Shown: positions 23,849 through 33,215, numbered from the stretch's first letter. The stretch is DNA of 64,000 bases from Paenibacillus_L residui (GCF_042677205.1 NZ_JBHTIU010000031.1:1-64000); one strand, 5' to 3'. Numbers and translations are program-made. Notes: generated from the sequence alone by a model not told the origin.

Positions 23849-24111
23849 GTAAACCCCTCCCTGGAATACAAAACAACCCTTAAGCCTCAACAATGACAGC
23901 TCGTCCGATACGCGAAGTCTTTTCTATCATCCAATTTCCGTTTCCGTTAGTCTGTTCCTGAAATTCATTTTGGGATAGATCGCATGCTTATACGTTCCGT
24001 TTTCCTAAAAATACCATATTTCATTATATTCATTATTTTCTTTTAAAGTCCGTCCAATGATTGAAAATGATGCTCTTACTTAAAAATGAAGCCAATCCGG
24101 AATTTATCAGG

Positions 24112-24210
24112 TATAATACAGTTGATAAATAATGTCATACTTCCGCGCGGCAGTAACCAGGTTACGTTAGCGAACCGCTGGACCTGCACTAGTCCGGGTC
24201 CCTGTTTTTG
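24112..24210 (+). ncRNA. Candidate small RNA or attenuated leader upstream of the PfkB kinase gene
   Basis: A TATAAT box (24112-24117) is followed by about 60 nt rich in inverted repeats (GTAACCAGGTTAC; GCGG...CCGC). Next comes a terminator-like hairpin GGACC (24180-24184) / GGTCC (24197-24201) and a T run (24205-24209). No -35 match is convincing. The element would give a transcript of about 85 nt, or act as an attenuator for the kinase gene 110 nt on. Nothing else is seen in the gap 23849-24320. Confidence 0.4.
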
Positions 24211-24320
24211 TAATCTTAAGGTTGATCTACGAATATCTTTTACCCTTTAAAACAGCATGACAATCGTCTAGTTAGGGAGTGTCAGTAACTCGAAGAGTAT
24301 ATCGAAAAAGGAGAGGGCTT

Positions 24321-25268
24321 ATGAATTCTCTGGTTGCGGTCATTGGAACCGTATTTGTCGATTGCAAGGGCTTTGCTAAAGAAGCTTATCATAGCTCGTC
24401 CCGGAATTTGGGGACCATTCAGTTCGTGCATGGAGGAGTCGGACGCAACGTAGCGGAAAATATAGCCCGTATCGGGCTCCCCACTATGTTCGTAAGCACC
24501 TACGACTTAAGTGGTGTAGGGAAAGAAGTGCCTGCCCGCTTGCAGGAAATCAGCGTCAATCTGAAGTATTTGCAGGGAGTGGACAATGGCGGAATGGGGA
24601 TGTGGCTTGCCATCCTCGACGAGCACGGCGATCTGGCCGGATCGATCTCGCAAATGCCGGATTTGCAGCATCTGGCTCGCATCATTGAAGAGAGCGGAGA
24701 GGAAATCGTCCGTTCCTGCAGCCATCTGGTCCTGGAATTGGATTTAAACGAAGCGATCTCCCGTCAGATGCTAAACCTGGCCAAACCGCATAACAAACCG
24801 GTCTATGGAATTCCCGGAAATCTGGATGTCATCGGCCAACACCCTGATTTACTGCAAAGCTTGGAATGCTTCATATGTAATCATTACGAAGCCGGCAAGC
24901 TGCTCGGAAGCGATCTAACCCAAATGCAGCCGGACGAAATGATTCCACTGCTGAAGAAGTTTGTGGACTCCAACGGCATGCGTTCCATGGTCATTACTTT
25001 GGGAGAACAAGGCTGCATCTACTACGATTCCGCTGCCGGAGAGTCCGGGCACCAACCCGCTCAGCCAGTCCAAATGGTCGATTCCACCGGAGCTGGAGAC
25101 GCCTTCTTCTCCGGCACGGTATCCGGACTCGTCCAAGGCCTTCCCTTGTCCACTGCCGTCCAATACGGAACCAAAATAGCCGCCTGGACCATCGAATCCG
25201 CCGAAAGCACCTGTCTCACTCTGGGTGATAAGATCCGCGAGGATGAGTTTTTTCAGGGGTTGGGGTAA
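24321..25268 (+). CDS. PfkB family carbohydrate kinase (possibly pseudouridine-kinase-like)
   Basis: A 315-aa ribokinase-fold kinase. The substrate-site signature HGGVGRNVAENIARIG is near residue 38, and the ATP/anion-hole motif with the catalytic Asp is DSTGAGDAFFSG near residue 265. The GRN.AENIARIG form is shared with pseudouridine kinases (PsuK) and some nucleoside or sugar kinases; I see no psuG neighbour, so the substrate stays open. ATG 24321 has GGAGAGGG directly upstream; the longer TTG/GTG frame is unlikely. The gene stands alone between a candidate leader RNA and a bidirectional terminator. Confidence 0.85.
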   Translation: MNSLVAVIGTVFVDCKGFAKEAYHSSSRNLGTIQFVHGGVGRNVAENIARIGLPTMFVSTYDLSGVGKEVPARLQEISVNLKYLQGVDNGGMGMWLAILDEHGDLAGSISQMPDLQHLARIIEESGEEIVRSCSHLVLELDLNEAISRQMLNLAKPHNKPVYGIPGNLDVIGQHPDLLQSLECFICNHYEAGKLLGSDLTQMQPDEMIPLLKKFVDSNGMRSMVITLGEQGCIYYDSAAGESGHQPAQPVQMVDSTGAGDAFFSGTVSGLVQGLPLSTAVQYGTKIAAWTIESAESTCLTLGDKIREDEFFQGLG

Positions 25269-25281
25269 GTAAAGTAAGCTA

Positions 25282-25330
25282 AAAAAAGAACCTCGGATCC
25301 CATAATCATGTGGTTTTGAGGTTCTTTTTT
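25282..25330. terminator. Bidirectional terminator between the kinase and galU
   Basis: Perfect 13-bp arms AAAAAAGAACCTC (25282-25294) and GAGGTTCTTTTTT (25318-25330), with T runs on both strands. It serves the convergent kinase gene and the large minus-strand glycan locus. Confidence 0.88.
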
Positions 25331-25381
25331 GCCAATATTGTAAGACTAACTACTTAAGAGTTCCCACGAACGGCCCAATTT

Positions 25382-26260
25382 CTAACTATATACTTTATCA
25401 GATACTATCCTTCTCATATACTCCAATAGTTCTTCTCGTAGTTCCTCTCTCTGCATGGCGAATTCTAGCGTTGTTTTAATAAACCCAAGTTTCTCTCCAA
25501 CATCGTATCTGCATCCCATAAAATTATACGCTAATACTTGCTCTTCTTGATTCAATCTGGAAATCGCATCCGTTAATTGGATTTCGCCGCCAACCCCGAC
25601 TTCCTGCTCATCCAATATTTCAAATATTCTTGGTGTTAAAATATATCTCCCCATAATGGCCAAATTAGAAGGAGCTACCGAAGGTTCCGGCTTTTCAACT
25701 AAAAGATTGGCTTTAAACAATCTTTCCTCAACAGGAGAAGCGTCAACAATCCCATACCTATGTACCTCTTGTTTAGGGACTTCCTGAACCCCTACAATGG
25801 ATGAGTGATAGCGCTCAAACACCTCAATCATTTGTTTCAAACAAGGCTTCTCCGATTGTACAATATCATCACCAAGCAATACCGCAAAAGGTTCATTCCC
25901 AATAAATTTCCTCGCACACCAAACCGCGTGTCCAAGCCCTTTCGGTTCTTTCTGACGGATATAGTGAATGTCGGCCATTCCGGAAGCTTTCTGAACCTCG
26001 GAGAGTAAGTCCATCTTTCCCTTCTCCATCAAGGTATATTCAAGCTCAAAGGAACTATCAAAATGATCTTCAATGGCCCGCTTACTCTTACCCGACACAA
26101 TAATAATATCTTCAATTCCGGAGGCGACCGCTTCTTCTACTATATATTGAATAGTAGGCTTATCTACTATAGGCAGCATTTCCTTCGGCATTGCTTTAGT
26201 GGCCGGTAAAAATCTTGTCCCCATTCCAGCCGCTGGTATAATGGCTTTACGAATCTTCAT
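25382..26260 (-). CDS. galU: UTP-glucose-1-phosphate uridylyltransferase
   Basis: A 292-aa nucleotidyltransferase making UDP-glucose from UTP and glucose-1-phosphate. Signature KAIIPAAGMGTRFLPATKAM at the N-terminus, then MLPIVDKPTIQYIVEEA, GLGHAVWCA and VEKP, all typical of GalU/GtaB. ATG 26260 has GGAGG 6 nt upstream. It is the last gene of a minus-strand run headed by the rhamnose genes and follows the polyprenyl sugar-phosphate transferase. It probably supplies UDP-Glc (and UDP-Gal by epimerisation) for the first sugar of the glycan. Confidence 0.93.
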   Translation of the reverse strand: MKIRKAIIPAAGMGTRFLPATKAMPKEMLPIVDKPTIQYIVEEAVASGIEDIIIVSGKSKRAIEDHFDSSFELEYTLMEKGKMDLLSEVQKASGMADIHYIRQKEPKGLGHAVWCARKFIGNEPFAVLLGDDIVQSEKPCLKQMIEVFERYHSSIVGVQEVPKQEVHRYGIVDASPVEERLFKANLLVEKPEPSVAPSNLAIMGRYILTPRIFEILDEQEVGVGGEIQLTDAISRLNQEEQVLAYNFMGCRYDVGEKLGFIKTTLEFAMQREELREELLEYMRRIVSDKVYS

Positions 26261-26313
26261 CTTTTTCCTCCATAGCATACAATTTCTATCCGCGATTACG
26301 CGTATGTTGGACA

Positions 26314-27720
26314 TCAATAAGCATTCTTATTAACAAACCCATTCCAAATCGTCTTGTAAATAATTTTAATATCAAATAAGAAAGTCCAATTTTCTATATA
26401 GAAAATATCGTGATTAATGCGATCTTCAATGGAAGTATCGCCCCTTAGACCATTGCTCTGTGCCCAACCTGTAATGCCTGGACGAATATGATGCTTAACC
26501 ATATATTTGGGGACTTCTTCCTTAAACTGCTCTACAAAATACGGACGTTCCGGTCTGGGACCGACAACGCTCATATGACCAACTAACACGTTAAAAAACT
26601 GTGGAAGCTCATCCAAGCTGGTTCTGCGCAAGAAAGCACCGAACGCAGTTCGGCGAGGGTCGTTTTCAGTCGTCCACTGGGTATCCGAATCCTTCTCATC
26701 CATCACTTTCATCGTTCTAAACTTATACATCGGAAAGGTCCTTCGGTTTAGACCCACCCGTTCCTGTTTAAATATTACGGGACCCGGAGAAGTTAGTTTA
26801 ATTCCTACGGCAATAAGAAGCATAACCGGCAAAGTAATCATGATGGCTGCCAAAGAAAAAACGATATCGAAAGATCTCTTCAAAATCCGATTCGTAAGGT
26901 CATCCAGTGGAATATCCCTTACATTTATCAGAGGAATTCCCGCAAAATTATCGAAATTGGGTCTTGCAGGCAAATAGTCAAAGAAATCAGGGATAATCAT
27001 GGTCCGCACCCCTGCTTTTTCGCAAGTGGAAATGATCTTGCCATATTTGTCATGAGCCGCCAATGGAAGCGCAATGATCACTTCATCGATCGGCAGGTTA
27101 TTAAGTTTATCCTCTAATTCATCAATCGTTCCAAGAATGGGTTTGTAGTTTAAGGCGTTATCTTCATGCGTTTGCAGAAAATCATCTAAAAAGCCTACAA
27201 CTTCAAAACCAAGCTCCGGGTATTTCTGCAAGTTGGCATAAAACTTTCTTCCCAAGCTTCCAGCCCCCAGAATCAGTACAAATTGCTTGTTAAACCCTTT
27301 TTCCCTAAGCTTCTTTAACCATATCTTAATGTAGTAACGGTAGAAACCGAGAAAAGCAATGCTTGTCACTAAATACATAGCCAGCATCTCTCGAGAAATA
27401 TGTACTTCTTTAAAAATAAAGAGAAAGCTGAGCAAGGCTAAGAAGCTGATAACCTGAATTTGTATGATTTTATAAGCCTCATAGGCAAACCGTTTTTTAC
27501 GTTTCGGTGTATAGAATCCGGTAAAAAAACCAAAAGCGATGCAAAGGAATCCGTATATTAAGCTCCATAATAGATAGGTCTGGAAAGAAAGAGTGCCTTC
27601 GGATTCAATCCAACCAGACTTAAATTTAAGCCAGTAGGCTGCCAAAAATGCGATTTGAATGACAACAAAATCGCAAAATGCATAAATTTTGGACAATACA
27701 CTTTGATTCCCGCGAATCAC
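26314..27720 (-). CDS. Polyprenyl-phosphate sugar-1-phosphate transferase, WbaP/WsfP type
   Basis: 468 aa. Four or five N-terminal transmembrane helices are followed by a CoA-binding/Rossmann-like module (LGAGSLGRKFYANLQ near 150). After a further helix comes the C-terminal bacterial sugar transferase domain (KRSFDIVFSLAAIMITLP, then FKQERVGLNRRTF, YKFRTM, DELPQFFNVL, VGPRPERP). It should start glycan synthesis by putting hexose-1-phosphate on undecaprenyl phosphate at the membrane. The start is GTG 27720 with AGGTGA about 10 nt upstream. In S-layer glycosylation loci the same kind of enzyme (WsfP/WsaP) makes the first lipid-linked sugar. Confidence 0.9.
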   Translation of the reverse strand: MIRGNQSVLSKIYAFCDFVVIQIAFLAAYWLKFKSGWIESEGTLSFQTYLLWSLIYGFLCIAFGFFTGFYTPKRKKRFAYEAYKIIQIQVISFLALLSFLFIFKEVHISREMLAMYLVTSIAFLGFYRYYIKIWLKKLREKGFNKQFVLILGAGSLGRKFYANLQKYPELGFEVVGFLDDFLQTHEDNALNYKPILGTIDELEDKLNNLPIDEVIIALPLAAHDKYGKIISTCEKAGVRTMIIPDFFDYLPARPNFDNFAGIPLINVRDIPLDDLTNRILKRSFDIVFSLAAIMITLPVMLLIAVGIKLTSPGPVIFKQERVGLNRRTFPMYKFRTMKVMDEKDSDTQWTTENDPRRTAFGAFLRRTSLDELPQFFNVLVGHMSVVGPRPERPYFVEQFKEEVPKYMVKHHIRPGITGWAQSNGLRGDTSIEDRINHDIFYIENWTFLFDIKIIYKTIWNGFVNKNAY

Positions 27721-27729
27721 TGTTTCTCT

Positions 27730-28596
27730 TCACCTCGCCCTCACCAAACCATTCTTTAAAACAGCGAAAGCCAGCTTTAATCCGATTCCCCCATAAACCA
27801 ATAAATTCGTTGGCAGGGAGTATCTTGAACGAAAATGCTTCCGATGGAATAAATACATGGCTCTATGAAACTCATAGACGATTTTTAAGGGTCTCTTCCG
27901 GCTGCTGGCTCCCTTATAATGGATAATATGAGTCTTAGGGTAATAATAATTAGTCCAACCGGCCTGTTTAATCCGATAGCACCAGTCCACGTCTTCCCCG
28001 TACATAAAGAACTGCTCATCCAACAGGCCTACCTCATCGATCGCTTTACGACGGACAAGCATAAAGGCACCAACGAGACAATCTACCGGATATTCCTCGT
28101 CCGGATTCAAGTATCCTAATTGATATTGATTGAACCTGGGAACATGCGGAAAAAGCTTAGAAATCCCAAACGCATAGTAAAAAGAAGCTGACAGTGTAGG
28201 AAAACCTCTTCGGCATGCCTTATCCAAGGAACCATCGGGAAGAATGACCTTGCAGCCGCTCGCTCCGACATCCGGGTGCTCATCCATAAAACGAACCATA
28301 ATCTCTAATGTATCTGTTTGAACAATCGTGTCTGAATTGAGAAGTAGAATATATCTGCCTGCAGCGATCCTCATTCCTTGGTTGTTGGCTATCGCAAATC
28401 CGACATTCTCCTGATTTTCAATCAATTGAACCTGAGGAAATTCCTCCCGGATCTTCTCAACAGAGGAATCCGAAGAGGCATTATCTATTAGGATCACTTC
28501 AAATTGATACCCTGTCCTGGAGGCATAAACCGACCTTAACGCTTTCAAGGTCAGCTCACAGGTATTGTAATTTAATATAATAATACTTAAATCCAT
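27730..28596 (-). CDS. Family 2 glycosyltransferase, rhamnosyltransferase-like
   Basis: A 288-aa GT2 enzyme: LSIIILNYNTCELTLKALRS opening, nucleotide-binding LIDNASSDSSVEKI, the metal-binding region LLNSDTIV (DxD variant), and GEDVDWCYRIKQAGW near 190, which is typical of dTDP-rhamnose-using WbbL-like transferases. Cytoplasmic, membrane-associated. It lies directly upstream of the initiating transferase gene and downstream of a second GT2 and rfbD. A rhamnosyltransferase role is likely from the motif and the rfb genes. Confidence 0.87.
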   Translation of the reverse strand: MDLSIIILNYNTCELTLKALRSVYASRTGYQFEVILIDNASSDSSVEKIREEFPQVQLIENQENVGFAIANNQGMRIAAGRYILLLNSDTIVQTDTLEIMVRFMDEHPDVGASGCKVILPDGSLDKACRRGFPTLSASFYYAFGISKLFPHVPRFNQYQLGYLNPDEEYPVDCLVGAFMLVRRKAIDEVGLLDEQFFMYGEDVDWCYRIKQAGWTNYYYPKTHIIHYKGASSRKRPLKIVYEFHRAMYLFHRKHFRSRYSLPTNLLVYGGIGLKLAFAVLKNGLVRAR

Positions 28597-28643
28597 TAAA
28601 AATCACCTAATCCATTATAGCATGAATTGAAGGTGATTTCGGC

Positions 28644-29606
28644 TTATTGGAAAAAAGAGTAGATTTTTTGTAATTCTTTTTTTCGATTTTTCTGAATTAC
28701 CCTTCTTTGCTGCTTGATATATGATAATTGACGCAATAAAGCGCCCCATGATTTGATTAATCCCGGTTCCCTCAGGATCAAATATCCTGCACTTAGGATT
28801 TCATGCCATACAAAACTTGGGGAGTGCCGCAAGATGTACTTGATGGAGTCATTTTTCAAAATCATCCTGTAACGGTTGATATAAGAATGTCTCCTTACAA
28901 ATAGAGGCTGTTTTTGGCGGCTTCCTATTTTCCAGCCCCTTTCATGAAGGGCCGAAGCCTCAGGGACGTAGATAGCACTCCATCCGTAAATTTGAGCCCT
29001 CCAAGCTACATCAACATCTTCCTTATAAGCGAAGAATTGTTCGTCGAAAAATTCTCCATTAACGCTTATATCTACCGCCATCTTACGTGAATAGAGCGCC
29101 GCCGCTCCGGAAACACCAAAGACCTCAGCATAGTTAGCGTATTCTCCCTCCGGCTGCCCCATCCCCCTGTCAAATGCTCTTCGACTTTTATGGATTACTA
29201 ATCCGGCGCTATCCAACAAATCGGGCGAGGACTTCAACAGCAGCTTGCCGGTGGCACTTCCTACATCAGGACGCTGTTCCATTCTTTCAATCAAACAACG
29301 AACGTAATCCGGATGCAGCAGCACATCCGGATTCAAGACCAGAAAATAATCGCTCGTTGTCATTCGTAAGGCCTGATTATGACCAGGGGCGAATCCGGTG
29401 TTTACCTTGTTTAATACAACATGAACTCGTTCCGAATACTGTTCTAATATCTCCGGCGTTCGATCCCGAGAAGCATTATCGATCACAACAATCTGGTCAA
29501 TTGGATAACTTTGTCGGAACACAGCCTGTAAACAATCTTCAATATAGGGTTCACTGTTGTAAGTGACTATGTGGATACTGACGCTTTTTTTGTTCAATAG
29601 TCTCAT
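28644..29606 (-). CDS. Family 2 glycosyltransferase, rhamnosyltransferase-like
   Basis: A 320-aa GT2 enzyme related to its downstream neighbour: VSIHIVTYNSEPYIEDCLQA, VIDNASRDRTPEIL, VLNPDVLLH and a FAYKEDVDVAWRAQIYGW block. The C-terminus is basic (KNRKKELQKIYSFFQ) and may bind the membrane. Its ATG overlaps the TGA of rfbD (ATGA), so it is translationally coupled to rhamnose synthesis, which supports dTDP-L-rhamnose as donor. Confidence 0.87.
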   Translation of the reverse strand: MRLLNKKSVSIHIVTYNSEPYIEDCLQAVFRQSYPIDQIVVIDNASRDRTPEILEQYSERVHVVLNKVNTGFAPGHNQALRMTTSDYFLVLNPDVLLHPDYVRCLIERMEQRPDVGSATGKLLLKSSPDLLDSAGLVIHKSRRAFDRGMGQPEGEYANYAEVFGVSGAAALYSRKMAVDISVNGEFFDEQFFAYKEDVDVAWRAQIYGWSAIYVPEASALHERGWKIGSRQKQPLFVRRHSYINRYRMILKNDSIKYILRHSPSFVWHEILSAGYLILREPGLIKSWGALLRQLSYIKQQRRVIQKNRKKELQKIYSFFQ

Positions 29607-30445
29607 ACCTTTATTTGATTTAGAAACTGTCGCAGTGCATCTCTCCAGTGACGAAATTCTTCGAAGCCCTCTGCACGCAGAGACAAATGATCCAACACTG
29701 AAAATTTAGGTCTTGGCGCAGGCCGTGGAAATTCCTCTGTTGTACATGGAATAACCTTTGTAGTCGTCCCGCACTCTTCAAAAATGGCTTTAGTAAATTG
29801 ATACCAGGTACAGGACCCGGAGTTGGAAGCATGGTAAATCCCATATTGCTCTGTTAAAATAAGCTTTTCAATAAAATCCGCCAAGTCCGCCGTATAAGTC
29901 GGAGATCCCGTCTGATCGTTAACAACTTGGATCTCGTCCCGCTCTTTTGCCAGTTTAAGCATCGTCTTTACAAAATTATTGCCGTACATCCCATATACCC
30001 ATGAGGTTCTGACGATAAAAAATTTGGTGGTCAACGTCCGAGTCATTTCTTCCCCGGCCCATTTCGTTTTACCATAAATCCCGATTGGGTTGGGTAAATC
30101 AATTTCCCGGTATGGATTCATCGTTTGTCCGTCAAATACATAGTCGGTGCTTATATAACAAAACTTAGCCCCGACTTTCTCCGAAGCGACGGCTACATTA
30201 CGGGTCCCTGAAACGTTAACCTTATATGCCTCTTCTGCTTGAGTTTCAGCCAGATCCACCGATGTAAAGGCCGCAGCGTGAATTACTACATCAGGGCGAA
30301 TACGGCCAATGACTTCGTTGCAGTGCTTTGGCTGTGTAATGTCTAATTGCGCCCGGCTCATAGAATAAACATCATAATGATGATTTAACTTGATGGATAG
30401 CTCTTTCCCTAATTGGCCGGCTGCTCCTGTAATCAGTATCTTCAT
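29603..30445 (-). CDS. rfbD: dTDP-4-dehydrorhamnose reductase
   Basis: A 280-aa SDR-family enzyme for the last step of dTDP-L-rhamnose synthesis. The cofactor motif GAAGQLGKEL is at the N-terminus, STDYVFDG comes next, and the catalytic tyrosine lies in NPIGIYGKTKWAGE. Length and order match RmlD. The start has GGGAAAA upstream of ATG 30445. It lies between rfbB and the GT2 genes, all on the minus strand. Confidence 0.93.
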   Translation of the reverse strand: MKILITGAAGQLGKELSIKLNHHYDVYSMSRAQLDITQPKHCNEVIGRIRPDVVIHAAAFTSVDLAETQAEEAYKVNVSGTRNVAVASEKVGAKFCYISTDYVFDGQTMNPYREIDLPNPIGIYGKTKWAGEEMTRTLTTKFFIVRTSWVYGMYGNNFVKTMLKLAKERDEIQVVNDQTGSPTYTADLADFIEKLILTEQYGIYHASNSGSCTWYQFTKAIFEECGTTTKVIPCTTEEFPRPAPRPKFSVLDHLSLRAEGFEEFRHWRDALRQFLNQIKV

Positions 30446-30457
30446 ACTTTTCCCATC

Positions 30458-31465
30458 CTAGGAATTTCCATATTGTCGTTCATAATATTTCTGGTAGTCC
30501 CCCGAAAGAATCCTCTGCCACCACTCCTCATTGTTCAAATACCATTGGATGGTAGCTTTAAGCCCTGTTTCCAAATGATGCTTAGGCTGCCATCCCAATT
30601 GTTCTTGAATTTTCGTCGCATCTATGGCGTACCTGCGATCATGCCCGGGACGATCTTTCACATAATTAATTAAGGACTCCGGTTTCCCCATTTCCTTCAA
30701 AATCATCTTAACGATCGATAAGTTCGTCTTCTCATTGTTCCCGCCAATATTATAGACTTCCCCATCCTTACCCTGATGAAGAACAAGATCTATCGCGCTG
30801 CAGTGATCCTCTACATAAAGCCAATCACGGACATTTAGACCATCTCCGTACACCGGAAGAGGTTGATCTTGAACAGCTCGAGTGATCATTAGCGGGATCA
30901 GTTTTTCTGGAAATTGGTACGGGCCATAATTGTTGGAGCAGCGGGTAATATTTACCGGAAGCCCGAAGGTTTCATGATAAGCCCGAACCAGCAGGTCTCC
31001 TCCAGCTTTACTGGCTGAATATGGGCTGTTTGGGGCAAGCGGAGTCTCCTCCGTAAACCATCCCGTTTCACCCAATGTCCCATAAACCTCATCGGTAGAT
31101 ATTTGCACAAACTTCTTTATTTTGTACTTATGGGCAGCCTCCAATAAGAGCTGTGTTCCCATTACATTTGTTCTAACAAATACCCCGGGGTCTTGGATAC
31201 TGCGATCAACGTGAGATTCCGCAGCGAAATTAACAACGACATCCACACCTTGTTGAAATAAACGTTCTACAACAATAGGGTCGGCAATATCCCCTTTCAC
31301 GAAGCTGTAATTAGATTCGTTATGAACTAGAGATAAATTCTCCAGGTTGCCTGCGTAGGTCAACAAATCCAAATTAATGATCCGATACTCGGGATATTTG
31401 TTCAACATATAGATGACAAAGTTGCTTCCAATAAAACCGGCCCCGCCGGTCACCAGAATATTCAT
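30458..31465 (-). CDS. rfbB: dTDP-glucose 4,6-dehydratase
   Basis: A 335-aa extended SDR. NAD motif VTGGAGFIGSNFV, catalytic region STDEVYG with TEETPLAPNSPYSASKAGGD (YxxxK), and SNNYGPYQFPEKLIPL, all diagnostic of RmlB. It turns dTDP-glucose into dTDP-4-keto-6-deoxyglucose. ATG 31465 has GGGGAGG 5 nt upstream; a longer frame overlaps rfbC and is rejected. Confidence 0.95.
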   Translation of the reverse strand: MNILVTGGAGFIGSNFVIYMLNKYPEYRIINLDLLTYAGNLENLSLVHNESNYSFVKGDIADPIVVERLFQQGVDVVVNFAAESHVDRSIQDPGVFVRTNVMGTQLLLEAAHKYKIKKFVQISTDEVYGTLGETGWFTEETPLAPNSPYSASKAGGDLLVRAYHETFGLPVNITRCSNNYGPYQFPEKLIPLMITRAVQDQPLPVYGDGLNVRDWLYVEDHCSAIDLVLHQGKDGEVYNIGGNNEKTNLSIVKMILKEMGKPESLINYVKDRPGHDRRYAIDATKIQEQLGWQPKHHLETGLKATIQWYLNNEEWWQRILSGDYQKYYERQYGNS

Positions 31466-31502
31466 CTTATCCTCCCCTAATCTTAATCTGTAACGAAAGC
31501 GG

Positions 31503-32048
31503 TCAAAAGTTGATTTCAGCATCTTTCAGAACAGGGTGGTCTTTGTCCTTCTCCGATAGAACAGGATTCGTTACAGGCCAGTCAATGGCTAATTCCGGAT
31601 CATTCCATAATATGCCTCTATCGCATTCCGGGGAATAATATTCGTCCACCTTATATTGAACTTCCGTATTAGGGACCAGGGTGCAGAATCCATGAGCAAA
31701 CCCTTTAGGGACCAACAACTGCCTATGATTATGAGCGCTTAGAATAACACCGATCCACTGACCAAATGTAGGAGATCCCCTTCTAATATCAACAACAACA
31801 TCATATACGGCACCCGCTGTCACCCTTACCAGCTTTGTCTGGGCCCTAGGGTTTAATTGATAATGCAGCCCTCTTAACACCCCTACCTCTGTAGAAAGTG
31901 AGTGATTATCCTGGACAAACTTTTGATGAATACCTAGCTCTCTCAGCTTTCTTTCATTGTAGCTTTCCATGAAGAATCCGCGGGAGTCCCTGTGAACCTG
32001 GGGCTCTATAAAGAACACGCCTTCCAGTTTTAGGGGGGTTATGTTCAT
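31503..32048 (-). CDS. rfbC: dTDP-4-dehydrorhamnose 3,5-epimerase
   Basis: A 181-aa cupin-fold epimerase: EPQVHRDSRGFFMESYNERK near the start, VLRGLHYQ with the catalytic His, KLVRVTAGAVYDVVVDIR, and FAHGF. ATG 32048 has AAAGGAGGAATAGT upstream. A TATAAT on the minus strand at 32085-32090 and a terminator-like hairpin at 32126-32157 suggest that the rfbC-B-D part can be transcribed apart from rfbA. Confidence 0.94.
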   Translation of the reverse strand: MNITPLKLEGVFFIEPQVHRDSRGFFMESYNERKLRELGIHQKFVQDNHSLSTEVGVLRGLHYQLNPRAQTKLVRVTAGAVYDVVVDIRRGSPTFGQWIGVILSAHNHRQLLVPKGFAHGFCTLVPNTEVQYKVDEYYSPECDRGILWNDPELAIDWPVTNPVLSEKDKDHPVLKDAEINF

Positions 32049-32084
32049 ACTATTCCTCCTTTCTAGTCGTTCAACCGTCACAAT

Positions 32085-32090
32085 ATTATA
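32085..32090 (-). promoter_or_regulatory. Possible -10 box upstream of rfbC
   Basis: TATAAT on the minus strand, 37 nt before the rfbC start codon. No good -35 hexamer is visible, so the promoter call is weak. Confidence 0.35.
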
Positions 32091-32125
32091 TTAAGCTCAT
32101 CTTAACCGATTATGGATAAAATAAC

Positions 32126-32157
32126 AAAAATATTGGTGATCGTTAAGACCACCAATA
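32126..32157 (-). terminator. Terminator-like hairpin between rfbA and rfbC
   Basis: TATTGGTG (32150-32157 read on the minus strand) pairs perfectly with CACCAATA (32131-32138), followed on the minus strand by TTTTTG. It could end or thin out transcription after rfbA. Confidence 0.65.
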
Positions 32158-32178
32158 CAGCTTAATACTTTTGTTCGT

Positions 32179-32916
32179 TTAAGGTAAACTAAATGTTTCT
32201 CCCAGTATCATATCTTTGGCCAGTTCATTGGCCTTCGCCAAGGACAAATGCGTCCCTGCATCCGTCCACCATCCTTGCAGAATATCATAAGTAAGTTCAT
32301 TACGGCGAATGTATTCATTATTGACATCCGTAATTTCCAGCTCTCCACGTTGGGACGGCTTTAAACCCTTTATTATTTCAAACACCGTACTATCAAACAT
32401 ATAGATTCCTGTTACAGCATAATTACTTTGGGGATACTGGGGTTTTTCTTCAACAGAGATTATTTTTCCGTTCTCCAATTTCGGGACGCCATATCTATGT
32501 GGATCAGGTACTTCCTTAATTAAAATTTTGGCCCCCTGACTCTGCTGCTCAAAGCTCCTAACATAAGAGACAATATTATCCGAAAAAATATTATCCCCAA
32601 GAATAACCACCATCTGGTCTTGTCCAACAAATTGTTCAGCGAGTCCTAATGCCTGAGCAATACCACCAGCTTCATCCTGAACCTTATATGTGAAGCTTAC
32701 TTCGAATTCTCTTCCGCTTCCTAACAGATTAACTACATCCCCCATATGTTCCTTTCCCGTAACAACTAAAATATTCCGAATTCCAGCATTTTTCAATTTA
32801 TGAACAGCATGAAAAATCATCGGGTACTTCCCAACGGGAAGTAGATGCTTATTTGTTATTTTGGTTAGAGGGTAAAGGCGCGATCCTGTTCCGCCAGCCA
32901 GAATGATACCTTTCAT
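32179..32916 (-). CDS. rfbA: Glucose-1-phosphate thymidylyltransferase (short form)
   Basis: A 245-aa nucleotidyltransferase: MKGIILAGGTGSRLYPLTKI signature, KYPMIFHAVHKL, VVILGDNIF and EEKPQYPQSNYAVTGIYMFD. It makes dTDP-glucose from dTTP and glucose-1-phosphate. It lacks the C-terminal extension of the 290-residue RmlA, as in the shorter bacillar forms. AGGAG lies 9 nt before ATG. It heads the rhamnose genes and is followed by a hairpin. The gap 32917-33215 upstream holds its promoter region and no gene. Confidence 0.92.
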   Translation of the reverse strand: MKGIILAGGTGSRLYPLTKITNKHLLPVGKYPMIFHAVHKLKNAGIRNILVVTGKEHMGDVVNLLGSGREFEVSFTYKVQDEAGGIAQALGLAEQFVGQDQMVVILGDNIFSDNIVSYVRSFEQQSQGAKILIKEVPDPHRYGVPKLENGKIISVEEKPQYPQSNYAVTGIYMFDSTVFEIIKGLKPSQRGELEITDVNNEYIRRNELTYDILQGWWTDAGTHLSLAKANELAKDMILGETFSLP

Positions 32917-33215
32917 GAACTGCCACTCCTAAGCATATAATATTTACTAAACTACTAGTATAATTTCTAACATTCCGCATTTGTTACTACATTATCGGAA
33001 AGTGCCTACATTATGCACCACGCGCCTCACAATTCTAATCTCTGAACTAGAGACCACACCACTCTCTGCTGATGGTCTAGAGGGACCAATCAAAGTTTGG
33101 GTTGAGCTCGATGAAAATACTGAGCAGTAATGATCCTCTACTTGTGATCAAAAGTTCATGTATTTTCTCGATTATGTTAACATATATAATTTTGTTATTT
33201 CGCCCTTGATAATAC

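Noticed and set aside
22959..23852. 297-codon Ser/Ala/Pro-rich + strand frame
   Set aside because: It runs across the T-box leader and opposite the acidic tail-anchored protein. The Ser-rich composition is the reverse complement of Glu/Ala codons, and no ribosome site is present.
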